DNA of 64,000 nucleotides. It comes from Paraburkholderia ginsengisoli NBRC 100965. Lineage in GTDB: Bacteria > Pseudomonadota > Gammaproteobacteria > Burkholderiales > Burkholderiaceae. The stretch lies in the NCBI RefSeq assembly GCF_000739735.1, contig NZ_BBJF01000005.1, positions 434,001 through 498,000 of the forward strand. Reading direction: 5' to 3'. Under the pieces are notes generated by a model, which was not told the origin of the DNA, did no database searches, and saw only the letters and a list, made by a program, of their open reading frames with translations. A program made the translations under genes and the position numbers. Positions within the stretch are counted from its first letter, which is position 1, and each line of letters opens with the position of its first letter. Below are positions 36,014 to 43,895 of the stretch, in pieces.

Positions 36014-37081
36014 CTAGTTGATCGAGTGGCGGCGCGGTCGAGCCTGGCGATCGAGCCTGCGGCGCAACGCCTTCTTCACCATACGTTTGATCAGATAGAC
36101 CAATCTGTCCATACCGACTTTAAGGTGCAAACGGCCGAGCTCCGCGTTGTGCCGTCGAGTCGCCCGTGCCTGGTCAGAACAAGCCTTGCGACGATCGGCA
36201 GCCATTGCAAAGAGGGTATCCAGGGCCTCGCGAAAGGAGCCACTGTCTACGCGGGCGCCCACATGGCATGCACGCTCGAAATTTTTGTTGAACACACGAA
36301 GCCAGAAGTCGGCAGCCTCGCCGTGCCTGCAGTGCGCGAGCGCTTCGAGTCCGTTCGTGCGCAGATCTTTGATGTCACGTAACGACGCCTGTTGCGTAAT
36401 ACTGCCAAAGCGGCGTCGATAGCCGAGCAGCGGCGAGCTAATGCGAAACACGCTATGCGCTCGCATATAAATCGACGGCATCACTGCCATGTCTTCGTAA
36501 TGCCTCGCCACGGGGAACGACGCAATGCCGAATAACGACGTCCGGAACACACGCGCCCATACGAATGTATGGAAGAGATCGACGAACTGTCTGCGCCCGG
36601 CATCGTCCATGCGCGTCCCGCCCTCGCTGCCCGCAGGAACGACCTCGATGTCTTCCAGTCGCCGTCCGTCGTCGTCAATAATAGTCACGTTGTATTCGAT
36701 GATGTCCCACGCAAGATCGGCTAACTTCGGAACAACCGCCGTTGAGAATCCGGCGAGATAAATGTCATCGCCATCCAGGAATCCGACGTACGGGGTATTG
36801 ACCGCAGCGAGGCCTCTGTTGCGCGCAGCGCTCACGCCCGCGTTTTCTTGCCGGATCAATTCCACGTGCTTGCGCCCATCGCGCTTCATTGCAGCCTGCA
36901 CGGCGGCGTAGGTGTCATCAGTGGAGCCATCGTCGACTACGACCAGCCGGATCGCTTCCCCATAGGGTTGCCCAAGTACTGACGCGAGCGCCTCTTCAAT
37001 GTAGCCTTCGACGTTGTAGGCCGCTACAACGATAGTCAGGAGTGGGGCTTCGTAACGTGGGGTGTGCGTATCGATCGACAT
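36014..37081 (-). CDS. GT2-family glycosyltransferase
   Basis: Glycosyltransferase of 355 residues with a GT-A fold: TIVVAAYNVEGYIEEAL, nucleotide-sugar region VVDDGSTDDTY, acceptor side QENAGVSAARNRG and metal-binding DGDD (VGFLDGDDIYL). The C-terminal 80 residues are rich in Arg/Lys and could sit at the membrane. It is an isolated gene with no polysaccharide cluster around it, so donor and acceptor are unknown. Confidence 0.92.
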   Translation of the reverse strand: MSIDTHTPRYEAPLLTIVVAAYNVEGYIEEALASVLGQPYGEAIRLVVVDDGSTDDTYAAVQAAMKRDGRKHVELIRQENAGVSAARNRGLAAVNTPYVGFLDGDDIYLAGFSTAVVPKLADLAWDIIEYNVTIIDDDGRRLEDIEVVPAGSEGGTRMDDAGRRQFVDLFHTFVWARVFRTSLFGIASFPVARHYEDMAVMPSIYMRAHSVFRISSPLLGYRRRFGSITQQASLRDIKDLRTNGLEALAHCRHGEAADFWLRVFNKNFERACHVGARVDSGSFREALDTLFAMAADRRKACSDQARATRRHNAELGRLHLKVGMDRLVYLIKRMVKKALRRRLDRQARPRRHSIN

Positions 37082-37789
37082 ACCGGGGTGGTGCTTGCTT
37101 GATGAAGCGCCATCGTTGGACGACCGTCGGGCGCGGGAATTAATACTTTAGAAGCAGGTCGCAACGTTCTTGAGAGAGCCGCATGCACCCGCTCTTCCGG
37201 TACAGCAGCGAAGAGGTTTGTCGAAAACTGAAACGTTATGGCTTGGGCGAGCGACGCGTTTTTCGACGCGCTGGCCGAGTACTTTTTTGTGAGCTTTAGA
37301 TCGCGCTAAAAAGCGATGGACGTTCACGACAGGTAAGGTCCGACGCGCGCTGACCGAGCCAGTCGACCGCTATCGATGACCACACCCGCAGTAATCCGAG
37401 CGAATTGCACTTACTTTCCATAGCGACAGAGAAACATCTGCGTACTCATTAGTGCCGCTCGTTGTTCATTTCGCGCGCGGGATTCACACAGAGGCACTGC
37501 GGCTGCATGAGTGACGCACCGTCGGGCACCGTCCGCACGCTCGCGCACGCTGGTCGCAGCATACGCTACAGGCCAGTGAATTAGGCCCCAGGAAATTTTT
37601 GGAAATATAAAGTTTTCGAATCGGCTACAAAAAAGTTACATTTGCACATAACGCGTGCAGGAGCGAACCAACTTGAGGCGGCGGAGGCTACCATTTGGCG
37701 CATTGTTCACTGGCAATACGCCACGCCGTTGGTTGAATGTCCGCGCTTATCTATTCATTACTTCAGGTGGGCTGGGCTAGGGCGCAATG
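37082..37789. other. Long non-coding stretch with AT-rich promoter-like segment
   Basis: About 700 bases with no convincing gene. The segment 37590-37660 is AT-rich for this genome. A 62-codon plus-strand frame from TTG 37642 lacks a usual start and a ribosome-binding site and is not called. Confidence 0.4.
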
Positions 37790-38173
37790 CTAGCGATCAC
37801 TGCCGCGTTGAATGGGTGGATCAGGAATGAGTTCAGAGATCTGTCTTTTGTGCGCTAGACCGCAGAACCATGTATCCACCTCTGTGATGTGGACGGAGAT
37901 GGCTACTTTGAGAGGCTGAATTGATCCATTGCCTGGAACCTCAATAAATTGAAAGCCGGCGCGTGTGCCAGTGAGGTTCCGAGACACAAGGCAGCGAAGA
38001 CACAGCTGAAGTGGCTCTTTTTCCTTCCCGATCTCTCAGCGCAATGCGCCCCCGAATGAGGCCTCGAACGACGTTGCATGCGTGACTGCAGATAGCGGCT
38101 TGCCTCCCGGGCCGAGCACGCTAAGCGGGAAAACATCGATACGGCGGATTCCAATGCCTCCTTCCGGGAGCAT
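37790..38173 (-). pseudogene. Hypothetical ORF interrupted by an in-frame TGA
   Basis: From ATG 38173 a frame reads MLPEGGIGIRRIDVFPLSVL and continues GPGGKPLSAVTHATSFEASF GGALR, then meets TGA at 38036-38038. In the same frame the DNA continues without interruption as EIGKEKEPLQLCLRCLVSRN, FQFIEVPGNGSIQPLKVAIS and VHITEVDTWFCGLAHKRQ to a stop at 37790. Both halves have protein-like composition and share one frame, suggesting a single gene of about 127 codons with one nonsense codon. A stop also directly precedes the ATG. I recognise no family. Confidence 0.45.
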
Positions 38174-38315
38174 CTAAGGACCGGGGCGGGGCTCGCTGCC
38201 GGTCGGAGATATGTTGCTCTATGATCCGCTTGACGCGGCCAGTTTCGGTCGCCTATCGTCTGCGACCGAGCGGCCGCTGTCGAGTGGTTCAAGCCGGTCG
38301 CCCAGTGGACGGATA

Positions 38316-38356
38316 ACGCCACGATGGGCCGGTGTGCTCCCGGCCCATCGTGGCGT
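38316..38356. terminator. Perfect 17-bp hairpin, probable terminator of the SnoaL-like gene
   Basis: ACGCCACGATGGGCCGG pairs perfectly with its complement across a 7-nt loop. It lies 50 bases after the stop of the minus-strand SnoaL-like gene. A second, weaker inverted repeat (CGCACAGCG / CGCTGTGCG, 38363-38400) lies between. No long T run follows, so it could also be a structural element. Confidence 0.55.
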
Positions 38357-38405
38357 CAGACACGCACAGCGTTGCTGAAAAACTGCGGAAGCGCTGTGCG
38401 TTCGA

Positions 38406-38855
38406 TCAAGCTGCCTTGAGGAGTCCAAGTTGTTGCAGCGCCGTCACGCCGTCGTCCAACCCGATCTCTTCGACGATCTTGCCACCATTGAGCCGTAGCA
38501 CGGTCGTGCCAGTGAAGCGCATTTTCCGTCCGGTCGCGGCCGGCAACGATCCAATCAGGAAATCGCTGAATGCCGGACCGGAGTGTGTGCCTCCACCCTC
38601 CCAGCGGCCGACTACATAGTCCCCCTCGGCGATGAGATCAGCGGCGCCCCAAAAGTTGAGATCCGGAAACGCTCGGCGGAAATCAGTCATGAACGCCTTG
38701 ATGTCCTCGCGGCCACGGCGCGCCTCGTGCAGCGAGTATTGAAGAAGCATGTCAGGAGCAGCCAGTTCGTCGACGACATCGAGGTTGCATGTCTTGCCCC
38801 AGAAATCAGTAAACCAGCGGCCCACGACGGCCTTGTTGTCATTTTCCCTGGACAT
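38406..38855 (-). CDS. SnoaL-like (NTF2-fold) ester cyclase-family protein
   Basis: Protein of 149 residues with the SnoaL/NTF2 alpha+beta barrel pattern: AVVGRWFTDFWGKTCNLDVV at the N-terminus, GREDIKAFMTDFRRAFPDL, and GRWEGGGTHSG followed by GRKMRFTGTTVLRLNGGKI. This is the layout of polyketide-cyclase-like predicted ester cyclases; the substrate is unknown. ATG 38855 has GAGGAA 8 bases upstream. It is one of three NTF2-fold genes within 5 kb. Confidence 0.88.
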   Translation of the reverse strand: MSRENDNKAVVGRWFTDFWGKTCNLDVVDELAAPDMLLQYSLHEARRGREDIKAFMTDFRRAFPDLNFWGAADLIAEGDYVVGRWEGGGTHSGPAFSDFLIGSLPAATGRKMRFTGTTVLRLNGGKIVEEIGLDDGVTALQQLGLLKAA

Positions 38856-39238
38856 GGTGAATTCCTCATTGACTGTGGTTGAAAAAGGGAAACGCAATCG
38901 CCTCCCTCTGGCTGAACAATATTGGCGCCAGCAGTCAGCCGCCCCCCGTTTCTTGCTGCAATAGTCAATAAATCGACACGCATCTTGTGTTTGCGACGTC
39001 ACTACGCGCGTCGGTTCGTAAGCGATGGCGCGAGGAGGCGGAGCGACGTGAAATAGACAGCAAGAATCGGGGTGCCTGTGCCAACCTGCTGCCATAACCT
39101 GTCCATGCGATCGCACGGTAACCGAGGCCGGCGGACGAAGGGCAGTGCGCTCGAAACGCGTGCATCTTACGGGCGCCCGGAGCGCCAATTCCGTCATCGG
39201 CGTAGCGCTCGCCTGTCCTTCATTGAAAGGAGTCAACC
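38856..39238. other. Divergent intergenic region
   Basis: About 380 bases between the start of the minus-strand SnoaL-like gene and a small plus-strand ORF. It must contain the SnoaL gene promoter. GAAAGGAG at its right end is a near-perfect ribosome-binding site for ATG 39239. No other feature was recognised. Confidence 0.4.
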
Positions 39239-39427
39239 ATGTTGCCATTTCTCTCGTTTCACGCGCTTGCAGCCCAACGCGGCGATGGACTGCGCCCTGA
39301 ACTTCTAGCCTTATTTGAACGCTATGCGCGATCAGAGACCGGTCTCGCTGCCATCATCGAACCTGTCGAAACAGAGTCACTTTCCCAGGTCGGAGGCGCC
39401 GTCTCCAATGGTCCTGTGAAGGAGTGA
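39239..39427 (+). CDS. Small ORF with very strong ribosome-binding site
   Basis: 62 codons from ATG 39239, preceded at ideal distance by GAAAGGAG, one of the best such sites in the window. The product begins MLPFLSFHALAAQRGDGLRP and contains LALFERYARSETGLAAIIEP. There is no recognisable domain. It may be a true small protein or the 5' end of a gene whose remainder has decayed, since protein-like fragments follow downstream. Confidence 0.45.
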   Translation: MLPFLSFHALAAQRGDGLRPELLALFERYARSETGLAAIIEPVETESLSQVGGAVSNGPVKE

Positions 39428-39433
39428 CGTACG

Positions 39434-39684
39434 ATGAGGCGTCGGCGAACGTCTCGGGTTTCCGTTGGAGCGGACAGCAGGTCACGAGTCCCGAGCGACT
39501 CAGTCGCGTCGGTCTCAGTACGCCCAGCCGCGGACGATGCCCACGCATTCACGCAGACATTTGATCGGCGACTGCGCACGGACAACGGACGGACCGCGTC
39601 GATTACACCGTCGTCCTAACGAACGGCTTCGCATATTGCAGGGAAGTGCAGCGATGGCACGGCATGATACTGTTGCGGACGTAG
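39434..39684 (+). pseudogene. Possible frameshifted coding remnant
   Basis: One frame carries DDAHAFTQTFDRRLRTDNG and stops near 39619; another, overlapping it, carries DYTVVLTNGFAYCREVQRWH then GMILLRT and stops at 39684. Each piece looks protein-like and the two could be joined by a single frameshift near 39585. No family was recognised, so this is a low-confidence call. Confidence 0.25.
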
Positions 39685-39719
39685 GCCACTGCGAGGGAAG
39701 GTCAAGCGCGTCGACGACC

Positions 39720-40139
39720 TTACTGGCCCGGCGGCTCCGCCACACCGAGTTGCACCATCAGCCCGAGCGTGTCCATGATGATTCGGCTCTCCTTGATCCT
39801 GCCCTCCTGAACGCGATCGATGACCATACCCCAGACGCGCACAGCACGCCCGGTGGCGGGCACGCCTAGAAACTCTCCATTGTGCGTGCCCGTCCATTCG
39901 AAACGGGTCAGCACCCGGTCTGCATCGGAAAGTTGCTCCTCAATGCGCCAATGCATATCCGGAAACGCTGCGCGCATGCCCCGCAGAACTTCCTTGAGGC
40001 CTTCGACACCGGGGCCCTGACCAGGGAACGGGACCTGCTCGACCATGTCCTCCCAGAAGAACCTGTCAGTAGCGTCAATACGCCCCTGATTCAGAACCTC
40101 GTCGATAAATCCGCGAACGACACCACTGATTTCATCCAT
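39720..40139 (-). CDS. SnoaL-like (NTF2-fold) protein
   Basis: Protein of 139 residues with the ester-cyclase pattern: VVRGFIDEVLNQGRIDATDR, GLKEVLRGMRAAFPDMHWRI, and TRFEWTGTHNGEFLGVPATG followed by VWGMVIDRVQEGRI. AGGAG lies 9 bases before ATG 40139. It faces the same way as the first SnoaL-like gene but about 1 kb upstream, with small plus-strand fragments between, so they are not an operon. The substrate is unknown. Confidence 0.88.
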   Translation of the reverse strand: MDEISGVVRGFIDEVLNQGRIDATDRFFWEDMVEQVPFPGQGPGVEGLKEVLRGMRAAFPDMHWRIEEQLSDADRVLTRFEWTGTHNGEFLGVPATGRAVRVWGMVIDRVQEGRIKESRIIMDTLGLMVQLGVAEPPGQ

Positions 40140-40990
40140 GGGGCGGCTCTCCTGGCAGTAGGTTGGGCGCTAAACGTGACGGCATTCACAGGAAAAAACG
40201 CTGCGTAAGGCTAACGGAAACTGCCCCGGGACTGGGCAAACACCTTTCAAAATAGTGTCCGTTAAAGCCGAATCGTCGTTAAGGCTACGCGGGGCCGAGG
40301 GCTGAATTGGGGATGCTTCGGCGGACCACCTCGGGCTGCTCAGTGTAGCGAAGCGTGTGCCACCGTAATCGATGAGCCGAGCAACTGTTGATGTCCGTAT
40401 GTGCGCGCCCACACATAGTGGACAATCTCGCACGCTGCTATTCTGACCCGTCTCCTATGATTTATCCCATCGTTTGTCTAACTGCTCGAGCCAGCCAGGC
40501 GCCGTCCGACCAGACTGCATGAGGTTTCGCGACTTCGCGACCAAGAGTTGCGATGGGTGCACAGATAGCGATCAGACGAGCCGGCGGAAGCGGCCGGCTC
40601 ACCGACTTCCAAAGATACGACCGTGCTGAAAGTGGCGCCGCAGAGGGAATTAGGGCGTGTCTGGTCGCGTTGTATTGCAGAATCAAGACAGCGATTGACT
40701 ATGGACGACCGCCCGCCTGGTGCTACACAGCAGTCATGGCGCCAACGATCTTGACAATGTCGCACGCCTCGCAGAAGCGGTGCAATCAGGTGCTATTCCT
40801 GAAACGGCGTATCGCAACTCAATAAATCTCACCTGGCGATCTGGAGTTCGATTGAAAGAGAATCGGCGGAAAGCGAGAAGCTTAATGACATTTTTCACGC
40901 GCCACATAAAAACTACCATGAAATTTCACCCCGCGAAAAGATTGACCTTGGAAAGAGATAAACGCGGAAGGCATAGTGATTGGAGATGCA
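40140..40990. other. 850-base region without a confident gene
   Basis: No confident gene. TAACGG at 40213 and CCGTTA about 40 bases later form a short inverted repeat around a GC hairpin. GAGCCGGC/GCCGGCTC near 40578-40600 is another hairpin. Short plus-strand frames around 40553-40825 and 40720-41061 look partly protein-like (for example DNVARLAEAVQSGAIPETAY) but have no ribosome-binding site. The last 130 bases are AT-rich and probably carry the promoter of the next gene. Confidence 0.35.
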
Positions 40991-42604
40991 ATGAAATTCC
41001 TGTTCGGTCAGATGCGGTCTCTCACGGAAAAGCTCCGGCTCAATCAACTGAATTCAGCTAGATCCAGGTTTGGCTGGAGTTTGCTGATCATGGCGCTGTT
41101 CGGCTGCCAGGCTGCGATCGGCCAGACCAATACACCGGTGCCCGGCATCAACCTGGGCAGCGAAATCGGCGACATCATCAACCAGAATCCCAACGACCCG
41201 ACGCAGGCAATCAACAACTACATGGCAGGCCTGGCGGCGACGAAGTCCCACTGGGTCCGGATCGGCATCAACTGGGCGCAAACCCAGCCGTCGCAAACGA
41301 CGATCAATGCCAGCGATCCTAATCCCGGCGCAAGCAGCGGACTGACCTGGGGAGTGGCGGACACGATCATCCGTGCCGCCCGCAATAACGGATTAAGGGT
41401 GCTGGGCCTGATTTTGCTGACTCCTCCGTGGGCAGCCAGTTCAGAGTGTTCCAGCAGCTATCAGCAAACAAACGGGGTTCCATTCTGGCTGTGCGCGCCG
41501 GATCCCACTCTCTATACCAACTTTGCGCGGGCCGCTGCCCAGCATTACAGCAGCGATAGTTACGGCGGTCAGGTCGACGCATGGGAGATCTGGAACGAGC
41601 CCAACTGCGGCATTGATTTCATGCCTCACGATCCCGCTCTCTACACGACGATCCTGAAAAGCGTCTATCCGGCTATCAAGCAGGCAAATCCAGGCGCCTA
41701 TGTGTATGCGGGCGGTAGTTCAGGCTGTACGACGTGGCCGAATAACACGACCGGCGCTCTGCCGTCGAATGGCATCGCGGGCCTCGTCAATTCGACCAAC
41801 TCCAGCTACCCGGCGCCTACGCAGTGGGACCCGCGCGACTGGTTGGCAGTGATGTATTCGGACGGTGCCAAAGGCTATTTCGATGCCCTTGCCCACCATC
41901 CCTACTGTTATGCCGACGACTGGCAGTCGGCGCCCGATCAGTGCCCGAGCTCGACGCTCAACTCGGCGTTCCCGCAATACTCGAATGCGTTCAACATGAT
42001 GTGGCATACCTTTTCGTCGCCATCGTATGGTTGGCCGGCAGATGACGGAGGAAATACATTCGTGAGCTACACAGGCACGAGCCTGCGTGACCAGATGAAT
42101 GCGCACGGCGACGGAGCGAAGGCGATCGTCCTTACCGAGTTCGGTGTGCCGACCACGGGTTCGGATGGCGCGACAAATTACACGGGTTATTTAGGCGGCG
42201 ACCCCTCCACGTACGCGAACGCCAATTTCCAGACCCTGGCTGATGCTCCGTACTACACACAGGCTAACCAGGCGCGCGAATACAGCGCGCTGATGGCCTG
42301 GGTCGGGCAGCAGGCGAAGGGTGCGTACGGTCCGGTGTACGCGTACGCCTATTCGGATCAGGCATTTTCCTTGCCGGGTAGCACGAACGTCTACGAACCG
42401 TACTTCGGCATCGTGACGCTGGGTTTGACGACCGGCTCGACGGGCAACCCGGGTGCGGCGAAGATCGCGGGTACTGCTCAGGCGACGTCGAGTCAGTACT
42501 ATCCGACATGGCCTAATTTCGGTGCGATTGCAGCGGCTGCCGCTGCCGGTACAGGCGGATACGCACCGATAGGTCCGGGCTGGTTCAACGCGCAGGGCAA
42601 GTAG
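40991..42604 (+). CDS. Secreted clan-A glycoside hydrolase (PslG/GH39-like)
   Basis: Exported protein of 537 residues with a long basic N-terminus and a hydrophobic segment (WSLLIMALFGCQAAIGQ). The cysteine in ALFGC is only a weak lipobox. The catalytic (beta/alpha)8 barrel shows acid/base Glu203 in EIWNEPN and a probable nucleophile Glu383 in LTEFGVP, the spacing of clan GH-A retaining enzymes such as GH39 and the exopolysaccharide hydrolase PslG. ATG 40991 has GGAG six bases upstream. No polysaccharide operon adjoins it, though a GT2 gene lies 4 kb away. Activity on a beta-linked exopolysaccharide is inferred. Confidence 0.85.
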   Translation: MKFLFGQMRSLTEKLRLNQLNSARSRFGWSLLIMALFGCQAAIGQTNTPVPGINLGSEIGDIINQNPNDPTQAINNYMAGLAATKSHWVRIGINWAQTQPSQTTINASDPNPGASSGLTWGVADTIIRAARNNGLRVLGLILLTPPWAASSECSSSYQQTNGVPFWLCAPDPTLYTNFARAAAQHYSSDSYGGQVDAWEIWNEPNCGIDFMPHDPALYTTILKSVYPAIKQANPGAYVYAGGSSGCTTWPNNTTGALPSNGIAGLVNSTNSSYPAPTQWDPRDWLAVMYSDGAKGYFDALAHHPYCYADDWQSAPDQCPSSTLNSAFPQYSNAFNMMWHTFSSPSYGWPADDGGNTFVSYTGTSLRDQMNAHGDGAKAIVLTEFGVPTTGSDGATNYTGYLGGDPSTYANANFQTLADAPYYTQANQAREYSALMAWVGQQAKGAYGPVYAYAYSDQAFSLPGSTNVYEPYFGIVTLGLTTGSTGNPGAAKIAGTAQATSSQYYPTWPNFGAIAAAAAAGTGGYAPIGPGWFNAQGK

Positions 42605-43012
42605 CTGCCGCGATGGGTCATTCATGTTGATCGGTTTCGGCCGAGCGTTGCACTACAGATTCCAGCAGCGCACGCCTAAACCGCATCACGCCCGTAGGCC
42701 AAACGTTCACGACGGCTATTTGGCCGGGAGCAAACCGTCAGAGTGCCTTCGCGAAGCCGGATTGCGGCGGACGAGCCGAATTCGCATCTGCGGGCTTGGG
42801 CACCAGACGGCGCCAAGATGAGAAGCAAATTTGTATCGCGGATAGGGGGGTACGTCGCGTAGGGCTGACAACCATCGCCATGCCCGTCTTGACGACTTCG
42901 GGACTCCACCAGGCAGGTGCTCGACGAGTGTTCCTGCCGCGAGAGTAGATGCCCCGGGTTTATTCCACGACGCACGCAATCGATGAACGTACACGGTATC
43001 CGGAGGCACCCC
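42605..43012. other. Intergenic region, no gene seen
   Basis: About 400 bases. A 65-codon plus-strand frame from 42624 is Arg-rich with no ribosome-binding site and is not called. The right end contains CGGAGG before the next start. No clear terminator for the hydrolase was found. Confidence 0.4.
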
Positions 43013-43396
43013 ATGCAGGAAGAGAAAATACGTGAAGCGCTGAATGCGCACTGGCAAGCGTCGGCGGCCGGCGATCTCGATGCAGAACACGATATTTACG
43101 ATGACGATGCCATCTGTGACTATCCCCAGTCAGGTGAGCGAATCCTTGGGCGAATGAATTTGCAGGCACTGCGGAGTCATCATCCGGGCAAGCCAGCAGG
43201 TTTCGATGTCAGGCGAATTCAAGGAGAAGGTAATCTATGGATTACGGAATACTCCATCACCTATAACGGGCGACCGGCTTACACGGTGAGCATTATGGAA
43301 TTCTGCAACGGCAAGGTCGTTCACGAAACACAGTACTTTTCGGATCCCTTTGAAGCGCCGGGTTGGCGGAGTCAATGGGTTCAGAAGATCGCGTGA
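43013..43396 (+). CDS. SnoaL-like (NTF2-fold) small protein
   Basis: Protein of 127 residues: an N-terminal helix EEKIREALNAHWQASAAGDL, then DDDAICDYPQSGERILGRMN and the strand-rich C-terminus YTVSIMEFCNGKVVHETQYF. It belongs to the nuclear-transport-factor-2-like fold and could bind a small ligand or act as a cyclase. The start is well set by CGGAGG 6 bases upstream of ATG 43013. It is the third NTF2-fold gene in this gene-poor stretch. Confidence 0.85.
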   Translation: MQEEKIREALNAHWQASAAGDLDAEHDIYDDDAICDYPQSGERILGRMNLQALRSHHPGKPAGFDVRRIQGEGNLWITEYSITYNGRPAYTVSIMEFCNGKVVHETQYFSDPFEAPGWRSQWVQKIA

Positions 43397-43650
43397 CAAC
43401 GGATGGCGGCCAGATAATTCGCAGTTCAGCGAATCCTTGCGGGAACGTCGGAGAACAAGGCGGCGAGAAGGGTCTGCAAAACGTTTGGAATGCGTGTCGA
43501 ATCAGAACGCGTCAATGATCGACGCTTCAAAGGCCAACAGTGGACTATGACAGTACTGGCCATCACCTAGAACGAGTGGCGGGTCGGTCGGGCTCTGCTC
43601 AAAGCGCACTGCGCATACTTTGTCGCCCATCTGTATGGCCGCTCTGGACG

Positions 43651-43875
43651 TTAGTCCAACGAATTCGGTTCTCTGGCAGTCAATGCAATAGCCACCTCGG
43701 ACGCCGCCGGTAGCCGCGCCGCTTCGATCAGCGACAACGCGCGCTGCGGGTCGTCGAGTTCGGTCATGCACAGCAACACGAGGCGCGCGAGATAAAGTGG
43801 AGTCTGCGTTTCGCCTTCGTTCGTGAGGGTCTTGCAGAGCGTCGTGTAGACGAGATCGAGATCGCTATCGGTCAT
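43651..43875 (-). CDS. DUF2783-like small protein downstream of flavin monooxygenase
   Basis: Protein of 74 residues, TDSDLDLVYTTLCKTLTNEG then LYLARLVLLCMTELDDPQRA. It matches what I recall of the DUF2783 family, whose members sit after FAD monooxygenase genes. It lies 20 bases after the monooxygenase stop with AGGAGC before its ATG, so it is very probably co-transcribed; it may be an accessory subunit, but no function is established from sequence. Confidence 0.78.
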   Translation of the reverse strand: MTDSDLDLVYTTLCKTLTNEGETQTPLYLARLVLLCMTELDDPQRALSLIEAARLPAASEVAIALTAREPNSLD

Positions 43876-43895
43876 GGTAGTGGGCTCCTGCTTCG

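Noticed and set aside
37642..37830. 62-codon plus-strand ORF starting at TTG
   Set aside because: It has a rare start codon, no ribosome-binding site and no recognisable similarity; the AT-rich DNA before it may simply be a promoter remnant.
38036..38038. Selenocysteine codon
   Set aside because: The TGA is in frame, but no strong stem-loop follows within the next 40 bases and the surrounding residues match no selenoprotein I know; a nonsense mutation is simpler.
40213..40260. Ends of a small insertion element (TAACGG...CCGTTA)
   Set aside because: The inverted repeat is only 6 bp, no transposase or target duplication was seen, and it could occur by chance.
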